NCBI RefSeq assembly: GCF_014205155.1 | Contig: NZ_JACHMX010000001.1 | Location: forward strand, 8,680,001-8,744,000 | Direction: 5' to 3' | DNA from: Amycolatopsis umgeniensis | GTDB lineage: Bacteria > Actinomycetota > Actinomycetes > Mycobacteriales > Pseudonocardiaceae | DNA: 64,000 bases | Part shown: positions 50,684 to 59,701 of the stretch, piece by piece | Layout of the letters: each line of letters starts with the position of its first letter | Numbering within the stretch: position 1 is the stretch's first letter | The notes under the pieces: generated by a model | Databases searched by the model: none | The model's input: only the letters and a program-made list of their open reading frames with translations | What the model was told of the DNA's origin: nothing | Program-made: the position numbers and the translations under genes

Positions 50684-51463
50684 TCAGCGGCCGGTGAAGG
50701 TCGCCTTGCCGGGACCGTCGGCGAGGAAGGACTTCACCGCGCCGCGCAGGTCCTCGGTGTCGAAGAGCCCGGCGGCGATCGTCGTGATGTGCTCGTTCGC
50801 CTCGGCGACGCCGCCGTGCTCGTAGTGTTCGAGAACCTTCTTGGTGGCCGCGTGCGCCTTGGTCGGCCCCTGCGCGAGGTCGTTCGTGAAAGCGCGGACG
50901 GCCTCGTCGAAACCGTCCGCCGGGAGCACGCGGTTCACCACGTTCCAGCGTTCGAGGGTCGCGGCGTCGTAGGTCGCGCCGGTCATCACGAACTCCTTCG
51001 CGCGGCCGACGCCGGCGCGCGCGGCGAGCCGCTGGGTCCCGCCCATGGTCGGTGTCAGGCCGACGACCCGTTCGACGAGCCCGAACTTGGCCCTTTCGGT
51101 CGCCAGGATGATGTCGCAGGCGACGGCGACCTCGAAGGCCCAGGTCAGGCACAGACCGTGGGCGGCGAACACGGTGGGGAACGGGAGTGCGGCGATCCTG
51201 TCGGGAACGGCCAGCATCTCGTCGAAGAGCAGCTTCGCCTCGGCCGCGGAGGACTGGGCGTCGAACAGCGAGACGTCGACTCCGCCGCTGACGATCTTGC
51301 CCTCGGCCCGGATGATCGCCGCTCGCGGCGGCGTGGCCTCCAGCTCGCCGATCGCCTCGCCCAGCTCCCGCTGGAGTTCCGCGGTGTAGAGGTTCAGTGG
51401 CGGCGAAGCGATGGTCAGGACTGCGACGTCGTCCTCGCGGTCGAGGCGGATCGAGGTGGCCAA
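50684..51463 (-). CDS. Enoyl-CoA hydratase/isomerase family protein
   Basis: 259-aa crotonase-fold enzyme. It contains the oxyanion-hole segment EGKIVSGGVDVSLF, the AHGLCLTWAFEVAVACDIILATE helix and FGLVERVVGLTPTMGGTQRLAARAG, with Glu at the usual hydratase position. It acts on a CoA ester, probably in fatty-acid or aromatic degradation. A PaaX-type regulator gene lies 35 bp upstream on the same strand. ATG 51463. Confidence 0.9.
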   Translation of the reverse strand: MATSIRLDREDDVAVLTIASPPLNLYTAELQRELGEAIGELEATPPRAAIIRAEGKIVSGGVDVSLFDAQSSAAEAKLLFDEMLAVPDRIAALPFPTVFAAHGLCLTWAFEVAVACDIILATERAKFGLVERVVGLTPTMGGTQRLAARAGVGRAKEFVMTGATYDAATLERWNVVNRVLPADGFDEAVRAFTNDLAQGPTKAHAATKKVLEHYEHGGVAEANEHITTIAAGLFDTEDLRGAVKSFLADGPGKATFTGR

Positions 51464-51498
51464 GACGGGGTCCCTCCGCTAGATCGTTTTCCGTGACC

Positions 51499-52389
51499 CT
51501 AGCCGGAGGTGTCCGCGAGTTCGTCCCATTGGGCCTGTGCTTCTGGTCGCCATTCGACGTGCTTGCGGTGGAACAGGTCCGCCGCGCGCACGCCGCTCCA
51601 GCCGTCGGGGAGCAGTTTTAGCGGAAGACGTGGATCGAGGAACGGGAAGCTGCGCCATTCGTGTACCAGTTCGGTCTGCGCGCGCAGGACGCCGTGCTCC
51701 CCGGAGGGGCGGGAACCGGTGAAGCGGTCGATGAAGTCCTCGTAGCGGTCTTTGAGGTCACTGAGATCCCAGGACCGCGCGACCATCGTCTCCTGATCGC
51801 CGACGTCACCGTAGGCGGCGGTGAACGACATCGCCTGCGCGTCGAGGCCGAGTTCCTGCACGATCTGCTGGGCCTCCCGCTGGCGGCTGAGGTCCGGGCT
51901 GACCCAGACGCCCGCCACCGGCGAACCGAACCCGGCCCACGTCAGGCGGGTGCGGAGACGGTGCCGGAGGTCCCGCTTCGCTTCGGGGACCGAGACGATC
52001 AGCATCAGCCAGCGGCCGTCCCAGGCCTTCTCCTCGTTGCCGAAGGCGTAGATCCGCTCCGCGCCCTCGGTCAGCAGGCGCCTGCCCGGCGGCGTGAGCG
52101 ACCAGCGCACTCTTCGTCCGACGCGTTCCGACACGACCCAGCCCTCGGCGGAGGAACGGGCCAGCGCCTGCCGCGCGGACTTCTCTTCGATGTCCAGCAC
52201 GCGCAGCGCCTCGACCAGTGTGGACGTCCAGATCGCCTGGTCACGCGGCAGGACGTACTCGCCGAGGATCGTCATCAGCAGCGATCGCGCGCTGGCATGA
52301 CTGACTTCCCGCCGCCTGCTCATCGTCGGCCTTCGGGCACCGCCTTTCTGCTGGTGGACGACGGGGACCGGGGTGGCGGAGTCCGCCAT
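51499..52389 (-). CDS. PaaX-family transcriptional regulator
   Basis: 296-aa repressor-like protein. The N-terminal winged helix covers ARSLLMTILGEYVLPRDQAIWTSTLVEALRVLDIEEKSARQALARSSAEGWV, with the core SARQALAR. The middle PaaX domain includes WLMLIVSVPEAKRDLRHRLRTRLTWAGFGSPVAGVWVSPD. Known members respond to phenylacetyl-CoA; here the target may be the enoyl-CoA hydratase gene 35 bp downstream. ATG 52389 is used; ATG 52323 is possible. Confidence 0.88.
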   Translation of the reverse strand: MADSATPVPVVHQQKGGARRPTMSRRREVSHASARSLLMTILGEYVLPRDQAIWTSTLVEALRVLDIEEKSARQALARSSAEGWVVSERVGRRVRWSLTPPGRRLLTEGAERIYAFGNEEKAWDGRWLMLIVSVPEAKRDLRHRLRTRLTWAGFGSPVAGVWVSPDLSRQREAQQIVQELGLDAQAMSFTAAYGDVGDQETMVARSWDLSDLKDRYEDFIDRFTGSRPSGEHGVLRAQTELVHEWRSFPFLDPRLPLKLLPDGWSGVRAADLFHRKHVEWRPEAQAQWDELADTSG

Positions 52390-52535
52390 TTGCTGTCACC
52401 GACCTCAATGCTCGGGGGTTCGTTCGGGTCCAGAAGAACGTCCAGGTTACCCACGTTCCGTGATCGCTTGGATACTTGCCACTCTTCCGAGGGACCACGA
52501 GTCGTTCAATCGGTCCCCGTAGACTTACTGATCTC

Positions 52536-54173
52536 ATGAGCGCCACACTCGTTGCCAAGGATCTCGCCGCCGGCCACGGCGACCGTGTTCTGTTCTCCGG
52601 TCTCGACCTGGTCGTCGCCCCGGGCGAAGTGATCGGTCTCGTCGGTGTCAACGGCGCGGGCAAGTCGACTTTGCTGAAGACTCTCGGCGGCCTCGTGCCG
52701 CCGGAAGAGGGAAGCGTCCGGCTGAACCCGCCGACGGCCACCGTCGGTCACCTCCCGCAGGAGCCGGAACGCCGCGAAGGGGAATCCGTTCGCGCGTTCC
52801 TTTCGCGACGCACCGGTGTCACGGCCGCGCAAGCCGCGCTCGACGCCGCCACCGAGGCGCTGACAGCGGGCGAACCCGGCTCGGACGACACCTACGGGGT
52901 GGCCCTCGATCGCTGGCTCGCGCTCGGCGGGGCCGATCTGGACGACCGGGCGGGCGAGGTCGTCGCCGACCTCGGGCTCACGGTCAACCTCGACCAGCCG
53001 ATGCTGTCGCTGTCCGGCGGGCAGGCGGCGCGGGCGGGGATGGCGTCGCTGCTGCTGAGCCGGTACGACATCTTCCTGCTCGACGAGCCGACCAACGACC
53101 TCGATCTCGACGGCCTGGAACGGCTCGAGCGGTTCGTGACCGGGCTGCGCGCCGGGACGGTGCTGGTCAGTCACGACCGGGAGTTCCTGGCGCGCACCGT
53201 GGACCGCGTCGTCGAACTCGACTTCGCCCAGCAGCAGGTGCGGACCTACGGCGGCGGTTACGAGTCCTATTTGGAGGAACGCGCCGTCGCGCGGCGGCAC
53301 GCCCGCGAGGAGTACGACGAATACGCGAACACGAAGGCCTCGCTAGAGGCCCGTGGCGCGATGCAGCGTTCGTGGATGGAGAAGGGCGTCAAGAACGCCC
53401 GGCGCAAGGCCACCGACAACGACAAGGTCGGCCGCAAGTTCCGGAGCGAGGCGACGGAGAAGCAGGCGTCGAAGGCCCGCCAGACCGATCGCATGATCGA
53501 ACGGCTCGACGTCGTCGAGGAGCCGCGCAAGGAATGGGAACTGCGGATGGAGATCGCCGCGGCGCCCCGGGCGGGAGCGGTCGTGGCGACCCTGCGCGGC
53601 GCGGTGGTGCGGCGGGGCGGGTTCACCCTCGGGCCGGTGGACCTGCAGATCGACTGGGCGGACAAGGTCGCGATCACCGGGGCCAACGGCGCCGGGAAGT
53701 CGACGCTGCTCGCCGCTCTGCTCGGCCGGGTCGGGGTCGACGAGGGCGGCGCGTCGCTCGGCTCCGGTGTCGTGGTCGGCGAGGTCGACCAGGCGCGGAA
53801 ACTGTTCCTCGGCGACCTTCCGCTCGTCGAGGCGTTCGCCCGAGAGGTCCCCGAACTCGCCGACGCCGACGTGCGGACACTGCTGGCGAAGTTCGGGCTG
53901 AAGGCCGCGCACGTCCTGCGGTCGGCGGCCACGTTGTCGCCGGGGGAGCGGACGCGGGCGGCGCTGGCGCTGTTGCAGGCGCGCGGGGTCAACCTGCTGG
54001 TGCTCGACGAGCCGACGAACCACCTCGACCTGCCCGCGATCGAGCAGCTGGAGTCGGCGCTGTCGGAGTATCCGGGGACGCTCCTGCTGGTGACGCACGA
54101 CCGGCGGATGCTGGACGCGGTCGCCACGACGCGGCGGCTGGAAGTGGCTGACGGGAAAGTCACCGAGGCCTGA
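52536..54173 (+). CDS. ABC-F family ATP-binding protein
   Basis: 545-aa cytoplasmic twin ATPase without membrane part. Two Walker A motifs (GVNGAGKST; GANGAGKST), two signatures (LSGGQAARAG; LSPGERTRAAL) and two Walker B (IFLLDEPTNDLD; LLVLDEPTNHLD) flank a charged linker with ARRKATDNDKVGRKFRSEATE. ABC-F proteins act on the ribosome, either in translation control or in antibiotic resistance; which applies is not readable here. No ribosome site precedes ATG 52536, but TAGACT ten bases upstream could act as a -10 box for a leaderless transcript. Confidence 0.93.
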   Translation: MSATLVAKDLAAGHGDRVLFSGLDLVVAPGEVIGLVGVNGAGKSTLLKTLGGLVPPEEGSVRLNPPTATVGHLPQEPERREGESVRAFLSRRTGVTAAQAALDAATEALTAGEPGSDDTYGVALDRWLALGGADLDDRAGEVVADLGLTVNLDQPMLSLSGGQAARAGMASLLLSRYDIFLLDEPTNDLDLDGLERLERFVTGLRAGTVLVSHDREFLARTVDRVVELDFAQQQVRTYGGGYESYLEERAVARRHAREEYDEYANTKASLEARGAMQRSWMEKGVKNARRKATDNDKVGRKFRSEATEKQASKARQTDRMIERLDVVEEPRKEWELRMEIAAAPRAGAVVATLRGAVVRRGGFTLGPVDLQIDWADKVAITGANGAGKSTLLAALLGRVGVDEGGASLGSGVVVGEVDQARKLFLGDLPLVEAFAREVPELADADVRTLLAKFGLKAAHVLRSAATLSPGERTRAALALLQARGVNLLVLDEPTNHLDLPAIEQLESALSEYPGTLLLVTHDRRMLDAVATTRRLEVADGKVTEA

Positions 54174-54195
54174 GCCTGCGAGGCGATCCGCAGGT

Positions 54196-54246
54196 CCGTG
54201 AAGGCCTCCTTCACTACCTTCAGGGTAGGCAAGGAGTCCTTCACGG
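54196..54246. terminator. Palindromic repeat / hairpin between convergent genes
   Basis: CCGTGAAGGCCTCCTTCACTACC pairs with its inverted copy 54224-54246 with three mismatches. The first half is itself a palindrome, GTGAAGGCCTCCTTCAC (54198-54214). It serves as a likely bidirectional terminator; the unit resembles repeats scattered in Amycolatopsis genomes. Confidence 0.7.
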
Positions 54247-54265
54247 CCTTGGTATCTGCCGTCGG

Positions 54266-55105
54266 TCAGCCTTTGGTCGCGCCGCCGGTGAGCCCCTTCA
54301 CGAACTGCTTCTGCAATGCCAGGTAGAAGATCAGCACCGGCAGCGTCGCCAGGAACATCAGCGCGAACACGCTGCCGAGATCGGCCTGGTACTGGCCGAT
54401 CGAGCGGTAGATGCCGGTGGTGATCGTGGTCCCCTGACTGGGGCCGAGGATGATCAGCGGGTCGATGAAATCGTTCCAGATCCACACCCCGAGGAAGATC
54501 AGGACGCTCGCCGTGGCCGGGCGCAGCAGCGGGAACACGATCCGCCAGAACGCCTGCCCCCTGCTCGCGCCGTCGAGCAGGGCGGCCTCCTCGAGTTCCA
54601 CCGGCACCCCGCGGATGAACCCGGTGAACACGAAGACGCCGAACGGCACGTAGTACCCCACGTTGAACAGCACCAGGCCTTGCAGCGTCGCCATCATCCC
54701 GGTCAGCCGCAGCACCTCGGTGACCGGGATCAGGATCACCTGCGGCGGGATCATCAAGCCCGCCAGCAGGATCACCGCGAGCACCTTGGTCCAGCGCCGG
54801 GTCGAGCGCGCCAGATAATGCCCGAGCATGGCCGAAAGCACCGTCAGCACCATGATCGACAGCAGGGTGACGAGCATGCTGTTCGCGAGGCTCACCCAGA
54901 ACAGGCCGTCGGGCCGGGTGAGCACGGCGTGGATGTTGGTCAGCGTCGGTGGCAGCGGGACCGACGCCGGTTCCCGGGCGATCAGATCGCCGGGTTTGAA
55001 GACGTTGACGAGCACGTAGTACAACGGCACGAAGAAGATCGCGCTCACCAGGATCGCCACGGCGGGGCGGAGCCATGACCGTCGTGAGCCGTCCACCGTG
55101 GTCAC
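54266..55105 (-). CDS. Carbohydrate ABC transporter permease (MalG type)
   Basis: 279-aa inner-membrane permease with six hydrophobic segments, beginning AVAILVSAIFFVPLYYVLVNVF. The EAA loop reads ELEEAALLDGASRGQAFWRIVFPLLRP. GTG 55105 overlaps the upstream permease stop (GTGA). With the second permease and lipoprotein it forms a sugar importer; no ATPase gene is in the operon, so a shared MsiK-type ATPase is likely. The alpha-galactosidase gene upstream suggests an alpha-galactoside substrate. Confidence 0.92.
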   Translation of the reverse strand: MTTVDGSRRSWLRPAVAILVSAIFFVPLYYVLVNVFKPGDLIAREPASVPLPPTLTNIHAVLTRPDGLFWVSLANSMLVTLLSIMVLTVLSAMLGHYLARSTRRWTKVLAVILLAGLMIPPQVILIPVTEVLRLTGMMATLQGLVLFNVGYYVPFGVFVFTGFIRGVPVELEEAALLDGASRGQAFWRIVFPLLRPATASVLIFLGVWIWNDFIDPLIILGPSQGTTITTGIYRSIGQYQADLGSVFALMFLATLPVLIFYLALQKQFVKGLTGGATKG

Positions 55106-55989
55106 AGGTCTACCTCCCGCCGCCGCAGGAACCGCAGCACGATCGTGGTCAGCGTCGCCACGATCACCAGCATCACCACGGCCATCGCGGACGCGTAGCC
55201 GACATGGTTCGCGTCGAGGCCGGTGGCGAGGACGTCGAACGCGATGGTGGCGGTGGTTCCCGAACCCGGCCCGCCGTTGGTGACGACCTTGACGTAGTCG
55301 TAGGTCTTGAACGCCGAGATCAGCAGGACGACGGTGTTGATCGTCAACGACGGCGCGAGCAGCGGCCAGGTCACCGCGCGGAACCGCCGGACCGGGCCGG
55401 CGCCGTCGATCTCCGCCGCCTCCAGCAGTTCGGCCGGGACGCCCTGCAGGCCCGCGAGGTACACGACCACGCAGAACCCCAGCATCTGCCAGCACACGAT
55501 CGACGCGACCGAGAACAACGCGAGATCCGGATCAGACAGCCAGCCCGGAGGCTGCTCGACGCCGACCGCGCGGAGGAGGTCGTTGACCGGTCCCCGGTCG
55601 TCGAGCAGTTTCGTCCAGATGATGCTGACCACGACCGAGCTGAGGATCACGGGCGTGAAGAACACGCTCCGCAAAGCGTGGTACAGCCAGCCTTTCCGGT
55701 CGAGCAGCACCGCGACGCCGAGGCCGAGCAGGTTCGGCACGACCACCACGATCACGGTCAGGATCGTGGTGACCCGGAGCGCGGTCAGGAACTGTTCGTC
55801 CTGGAAGAGGAGCTTGTAGTTCTCGAGACCCACGAACTCCGAGGGCGGGTTGAACGGATTGTGGTTCGTCAGGCTGTAGCCGAAGCTGATGAGGATCGGT
55901 GCCATGACGAAGCAGAGATAGATGACGACACCGGGTGCACCGAACGAGGCGAAATGCCACACCCTCGGCAAGATCGGTTTTCTCCGCAT
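55102..55989 (-). CDS. Carbohydrate ABC transporter permease (MalF type)
   Basis: 295-aa permease with six membrane segments (GVVIYLCFVMAPILISFGYSL first). The EAA motif is ELLEAAEIDGAGPVRRFRAVTWPLLAP. ATG 55989 starts MRRKPILPRVWHFA. It lies seven bp after the lipoprotein gene and overlaps the MalG-type gene, so all three are co-transcribed. Confidence 0.92.
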   Translation of the reverse strand: MRRKPILPRVWHFASFGAPGVVIYLCFVMAPILISFGYSLTNHNPFNPPSEFVGLENYKLLFQDEQFLTALRVTTILTVIVVVVPNLLGLGVAVLLDRKGWLYHALRSVFFTPVILSSVVVSIIWTKLLDDRGPVNDLLRAVGVEQPPGWLSDPDLALFSVASIVCWQMLGFCVVVYLAGLQGVPAELLEAAEIDGAGPVRRFRAVTWPLLAPSLTINTVVLLISAFKTYDYVKVVTNGGPGSGTTATIAFDVLATGLDANHVGYASAMAVVMLVIVATLTTIVLRFLRRREVDL

Positions 55990-55996
55990 CGTGGGG

Positions 55997-57268
55997 TCAG
56001 CGCGCCTTCGCCCACTCGGCGTCCAGGAACGCGCACGCGTCGGCCACCGGCTTGCGGCCGGTGATGACGTCCTGGGCTGCCTGGTAGACCTTGTCCTTCA
56101 TACCCGGCAGGAGCCCGTCATCCGCGGTCTCCCAGCTGAAGGCGTTCACGACAGCGTTCTTCGCCACGGCTTCCTTGTAGAGTTCGTAGCCCGCTTTGAA
56201 GACCGGGCCGGCGTCGGACGGCGGCGTGTAGCCCTTGATCGCGGGGAACAGGCCGTCGGCCTTGACCGAGGCGTCGATCTGCTCCTTGTCGAGCTGGAAC
56301 GCGAGCGCGAACTTCCGCGCCGCGTCGAGCTTCGGGGACTTCGCGTTGACGACGATGCCGCCACCGGTATACGCGGGAACGACGAGTTTCCCGTCTTCGG
56401 AAGGGAAGTTGAAGACACCGATGTCGAACGACGGCTTCTTGGCATCGGCGCTGGCGGCGAACCAGTTGCCCATCGGGTACATGGCGCCTTCGCCGTTGAG
56501 GAAGGCCGCCTCGGTCGCCGAGTAGTCCCGCGAGACCTGCGTCTTGTCGAGGTAGCCCTTGGCCACCAGATCGGCGAACTTGCCGAACGCCTGCTGGAAG
56601 GCCGGGTCGGTGAACTTGACCTTGTCGGCCCGCCGCTGGGAAAGCCAGTCCGGGGTCTTGCCGTAGACCTCGACACTGACCAGGCCGTCCAGCAGCATCG
56701 CGGACGGGAACCCCTCCTTGCCGCCGCCGATGGTGAACGGCGTGATGCCCTTCGCCTTCAGTTTCTCCGACGCGGCAAGGAGTTCTCCCCAGGTCGCCGG
56801 TGCCGACGTGATGCCGGCGTCGGCGAAGAGCTTCTTGTTGTAGTAGATCGGCGGGATGGTCTGGGTGTTGGCGGGCAGCTGGTGGTGCCCGCCCTTGATC
56901 GGGTTGGCGGCGGGGAACTGGAAGTCCTTGAGCTCCTCGGGCGTCCACGCGTAGAGGTTGCCCGATTCGGCGAAACCGGCCGAGTCGACGGCGATCGCGA
57001 CGTCGGGGAACTGCCCGGACTGCAGCAGCTGCTTGGCGTACCCGGTGCGATCGGTCGACGGGGCGACCAGTTTTTTCACGCTGAGACCGGGATTGCGGTC
57101 CGTCACGCGTTTGATGGCCGAGTCCCAATAGAACGGAGGCAGGTTCGGGGTTTCGAAAGTCAGGAAGGAGATCTCGCCGCCGGAAGTGCTCGTCCCGCCG
57201 CCGACCGTGCAGCCGGTGAGGCTCGCGGCGATGAGTAGTGCCGCTCCCCACGCGAAGGACCTTCTCAT
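55997..57268 (-). CDS. Carbohydrate ABC transporter substrate-binding lipoprotein
   Basis: 423-aa extracellular sugar-binding protein anchored by lipid. The lipobox is LLIAASLTGC with Cys near residue 19. The mature part begins with a Gly/Ser/Thr linker and ISFLTFETPNLPPFYWDSAI, typical of family 1 solute-binding proteins, with YYNKKLFADAGI and the gate segment GEGAMYPMGNWF. ATG 57268 is chosen over ATG 57298 because it gives a standard lipoprotein signal peptide. Confidence 0.92.
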   Translation of the reverse strand: MRRSFAWGAALLIAASLTGCTVGGGTSTSGGEISFLTFETPNLPPFYWDSAIKRVTDRNPGLSVKKLVAPSTDRTGYAKQLLQSGQFPDVAIAVDSAGFAESGNLYAWTPEELKDFQFPAANPIKGGHHQLPANTQTIPPIYYNKKLFADAGITSAPATWGELLAASEKLKAKGITPFTIGGGKEGFPSAMLLDGLVSVEVYGKTPDWLSQRRADKVKFTDPAFQQAFGKFADLVAKGYLDKTQVSRDYSATEAAFLNGEGAMYPMGNWFAASADAKKPSFDIGVFNFPSEDGKLVVPAYTGGGIVVNAKSPKLDAARKFALAFQLDKEQIDASVKADGLFPAIKGYTPPSDAGPVFKAGYELYKEAVAKNAVVNAFSWETADDGLLPGMKDKVYQAAQDVITGRKPVADACAFLDAEWAKAR

Positions 57269-57406
57269 ACCCCAGTCACCCTTCTCAAAGCGATGCACGG
57301 CGTCTCATATACGACGGCATTCGATCGGATGTCTAGAGGGTTGTCAAGCGGCCGGATGCCTCTTTTGTCGCTCGAAATGGGCGATACATCTGATCTATCG
57401 CGGCAC

Positions 57407-59512
57407 TCAGACCTTGCTTAGCCGGATCACCGCACTGGCGAAATCGCCGGCCGGCAGACCCGCGAACAGGCCGTGTGCCAGGAGCGCGGCGCCGTGCCGC
57501 ACCTTCCCGGTGTCCTCGTCGCGGTAACGCGCGGCGGGGTCGAGGCCGTCGAGCCGGACCGGTCGTTCGGGAGTGGGAAAATGTGCCGCTTGCCGGAACA
57601 CGAACACGACAGAGCGTCCGCCATCGGCTGAGACGTACTGCAGCGCGGAGACACCGTCGGTGGACGGTGGCACCAGCCGGTAGAGCCTGCCGTGCTGGAC
57701 GATCGGCCGGATCTCCTTGTACACAGCGATCTGTTCGCGGGCGTAAGCCAGGTCCTCCTCGAACCATTCGACGATGTCGCCGCCGACGCCGAGCACCCCC
57801 GCCATTGCGACGTGGAACCGGAACCGCAGCGGGGTGGAGCGGTGCGTGACGAAATTGGGATCGTCGGTGACCCACGCCGACATCGCGCGTGCCGGGTACA
57901 CCTGCCCGTAGCCGTGCTGGATGACGAGCCTGTCGAGCGCGTCGGTGTTGTCGGAGGTCCAGACCTGGTCCGTCCTGGCCATGATCCCGAGATCGATCCG
58001 CCCGCCGCCGCCGCTGCACGCCTCGATCCGCAGGCCGGGATGTCCGGCGCGCAGACGGTCCATGATCCCGTAGACGGCGCGGGTGTGCTCCACCCACAGC
58101 CTGTCCGGATCACCGTCGGCGGGCCAGCCCGCTTCACTGAACGGGCGGTTCATGTCCCATTTCAGGAAGTCGATCCCGTGTTCGCCGACGAGGGAGTCGA
58201 GGCTGTCGAAGGCCCACTCGGCGACGTCGGAACGGGCGAAATTGAGCACCAGCTGCTGCCGGAGCTCGGACCGCGTCCTTTGTGGATAGTGCAGGACCCA
58301 GTCCGGATGCGCGCGGTGGAGATCACTGTCCGGGTTGACCATCTCGGGCTCGACCCAAAGGCCGAACTTCATGCCGAGCCGGTGCACTTCGCCGACGAGT
58401 GGTCCGAGGCCGTCGGGGAACTTGGCGGGGTTGACGTGCCAGTCGCCGAGGCCGGCGTGGTCGTGGTTCCGGGCGCCGAACCAGCCGTCGTCCATCACGA
58501 ACAATTCGACTCCGAGCGCCGCCGCCTGTTTCGCCAGCGCGCGCTGCCCGGCTTCGGTGACATCGAAACCCGTTGCCTCCCAAGAGTTGTAGAGCACCGG
58601 CCGGAGCTCGTCCGGATGCGGGAGGACGTGACCGATCGTGTACGCGTGCCATGCGCGGCTCGCGGCGCCGAATCCGCCGTCGGTGTACAACCCGGCGAAG
58701 ACCGGTGTGGTGAGCGTTTCGCCGGGGGCGAGCCGGGGGACGACGCCGTCTTGGCCGAAGCCGCCGGTCACGGTGAGACGCCCGGTGGACGAGCGGGTGG
58801 TGGTGATCCGCCACGAACCGCTCCACGCGAGTGCGGCGCCGTAGACCTCGCCGTGCCGCTCGGTCGCTTCACCGTCGTCGAGCATCACCCACGGATTGGC
58901 GTGATGGCTGGTTATGCCGCGCCTGCTGCCGAAGGTGGTTTCGCCGTGCGGCACCGGCTCCCGGAGCAGCTGGCTCTCGGCGGCCCAACGGCCGGTGACG
59001 TGGCTGATCCGGTAGTCCGGCCGGACCGGCACGACCCAGGTCGCCGAATCGGCCCGGATGACTTCGATCGGGCCTTCCTTGCCGTCGTGCATCAGCTCGG
59101 TCCAGCGCTCGATGACGTCGGTGCCCGCCGGGACGCGGTAGCCGAGCGTGACGCGCAGGGGGTAGTGACGATCGCGGAAGTGGACGCGCAGCTGCCCGTC
59201 GTCGATGTCGTGGGAGAGATACCGCCACTCGAGGGCGCGGGTCCCGTCGGCGAACCGGACCTGGAGGGCGGGAGTCCAGTAGCGGGTCCCGCCGTCGGCG
59301 GCGAGTTCGTCCAATCCCTCGTTGGGATCGTTGAAGGCGTCCCAGCGCGCTTTGGTCTCGGGGATGACGTCGGTGAGTTGCTCACTGGTGAGCGGCGGAC
59401 CCCAGTAGACGTGGGAGGGCGTGTCGTCCTCGGTCAGCCTGAGCGCGTAGCTCGTGGCTGCCGTGCGGATGAGCCAGGAACGGGTGCTCTCGTCGAAAAC
59501 GATCTCGGCCAC
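57407..59512 (-). CDS. Alpha-galactosidase, GH36
   Basis: 701-aa cytoplasmic retaining glycosidase. The catalytic nucleophile Asp lies in FLKWDMNRP and the acid/base Asp in WTSDNTDALDRL. The barrel start VLYNSWEATGFDVTEAGQ, FVMDDGWFGARN and CSGGGGRIDLGIM are family-typical; the N-terminal beta-sandwich covers about 1-310. GTG 59512 has AGGA eight bases upstream; the nearby ATG 59520 is out of frame. It is 138 bp upstream of the sugar importer, whose product it likely hydrolyses (melibiose- or raffinose-type sugars). Confidence 0.93.
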   Translation of the reverse strand: MAEIVFDESTRSWLIRTAATSYALRLTEDDTPSHVYWGPPLTSEQLTDVIPETKARWDAFNDPNEGLDELAADGGTRYWTPALQVRFADGTRALEWRYLSHDIDDGQLRVHFRDRHYPLRVTLGYRVPAGTDVIERWTELMHDGKEGPIEVIRADSATWVVPVRPDYRISHVTGRWAAESQLLREPVPHGETTFGSRRGITSHHANPWVMLDDGEATERHGEVYGAALAWSGSWRITTTRSSTGRLTVTGGFGQDGVVPRLAPGETLTTPVFAGLYTDGGFGAASRAWHAYTIGHVLPHPDELRPVLYNSWEATGFDVTEAGQRALAKQAAALGVELFVMDDGWFGARNHDHAGLGDWHVNPAKFPDGLGPLVGEVHRLGMKFGLWVEPEMVNPDSDLHRAHPDWVLHYPQRTRSELRQQLVLNFARSDVAEWAFDSLDSLVGEHGIDFLKWDMNRPFSEAGWPADGDPDRLWVEHTRAVYGIMDRLRAGHPGLRIEACSGGGGRIDLGIMARTDQVWTSDNTDALDRLVIQHGYGQVYPARAMSAWVTDDPNFVTHRSTPLRFRFHVAMAGVLGVGGDIVEWFEEDLAYAREQIAVYKEIRPIVQHGRLYRLVPPSTDGVSALQYVSADGGRSVVFVFRQAAHFPTPERPVRLDGLDPAARYRDEDTGKVRHGAALLAHGLFAGLPAGDFASAVIRLSKV

Positions 59513-59521
59513 GTGGCCATC

Positions 59522-59548
59522 CTGGCCCCGGATGAGGGCCGGGGCCAG
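59522..59548 (-). promoter_or_regulatory. Hairpin at the ribosome site of the alpha-galactosidase gene
   Basis: CTGGCCCCGG at 59522-59531 pairs perfectly with CCGGGGCCAG at 59539-59548 around a 7-base loop. The stem ends directly beside the AGGA ribosome site, so it could limit initiation or be a terminator-like repeat. Role is inferred. Confidence 0.45.
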
Positions 59549-59573
59549 GTGACTCCCGCTCGGCGGTACACCC

Positions 59574-59690
59574 GGAACTCGCGTGATCAGAACCGGAACT
59601 CGCGTGATTGAACCCGGAACTCGCGTGTGCGGCGCCCCGTCACGTGAGATCCGCCTCTGATCACGCGAGTCCCGGGTTCAATCACGCGAA
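59574..59690. repeat. Direct and inverted ACTCGCGTGAT repeats
   Basis: GGAACTCGCGTG occurs three times as direct copies (from 59574, 59595 and 59616). ACTCGCGTGATTGAACCCGG (59598-59617) recurs inverted, nearly complete, at about 59673-59692, and a further TGATCACGCGAGT lies at 59659-59671. The cluster fills the 190-bp gap between the alpha-galactosidase start and the PPOX gene end. It looks like another dispersed intergenic repeat family. Confidence 0.75.
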
Positions 59691-59701
59691 TCACGTCTCG
59701 C

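Noticed and set aside
52896..55076. Large minus-strand frames opposite the ABC-F gene
   Set aside because: Shadow translations; the ABC-F protein has complete twin ATPase motifs on the plus strand.
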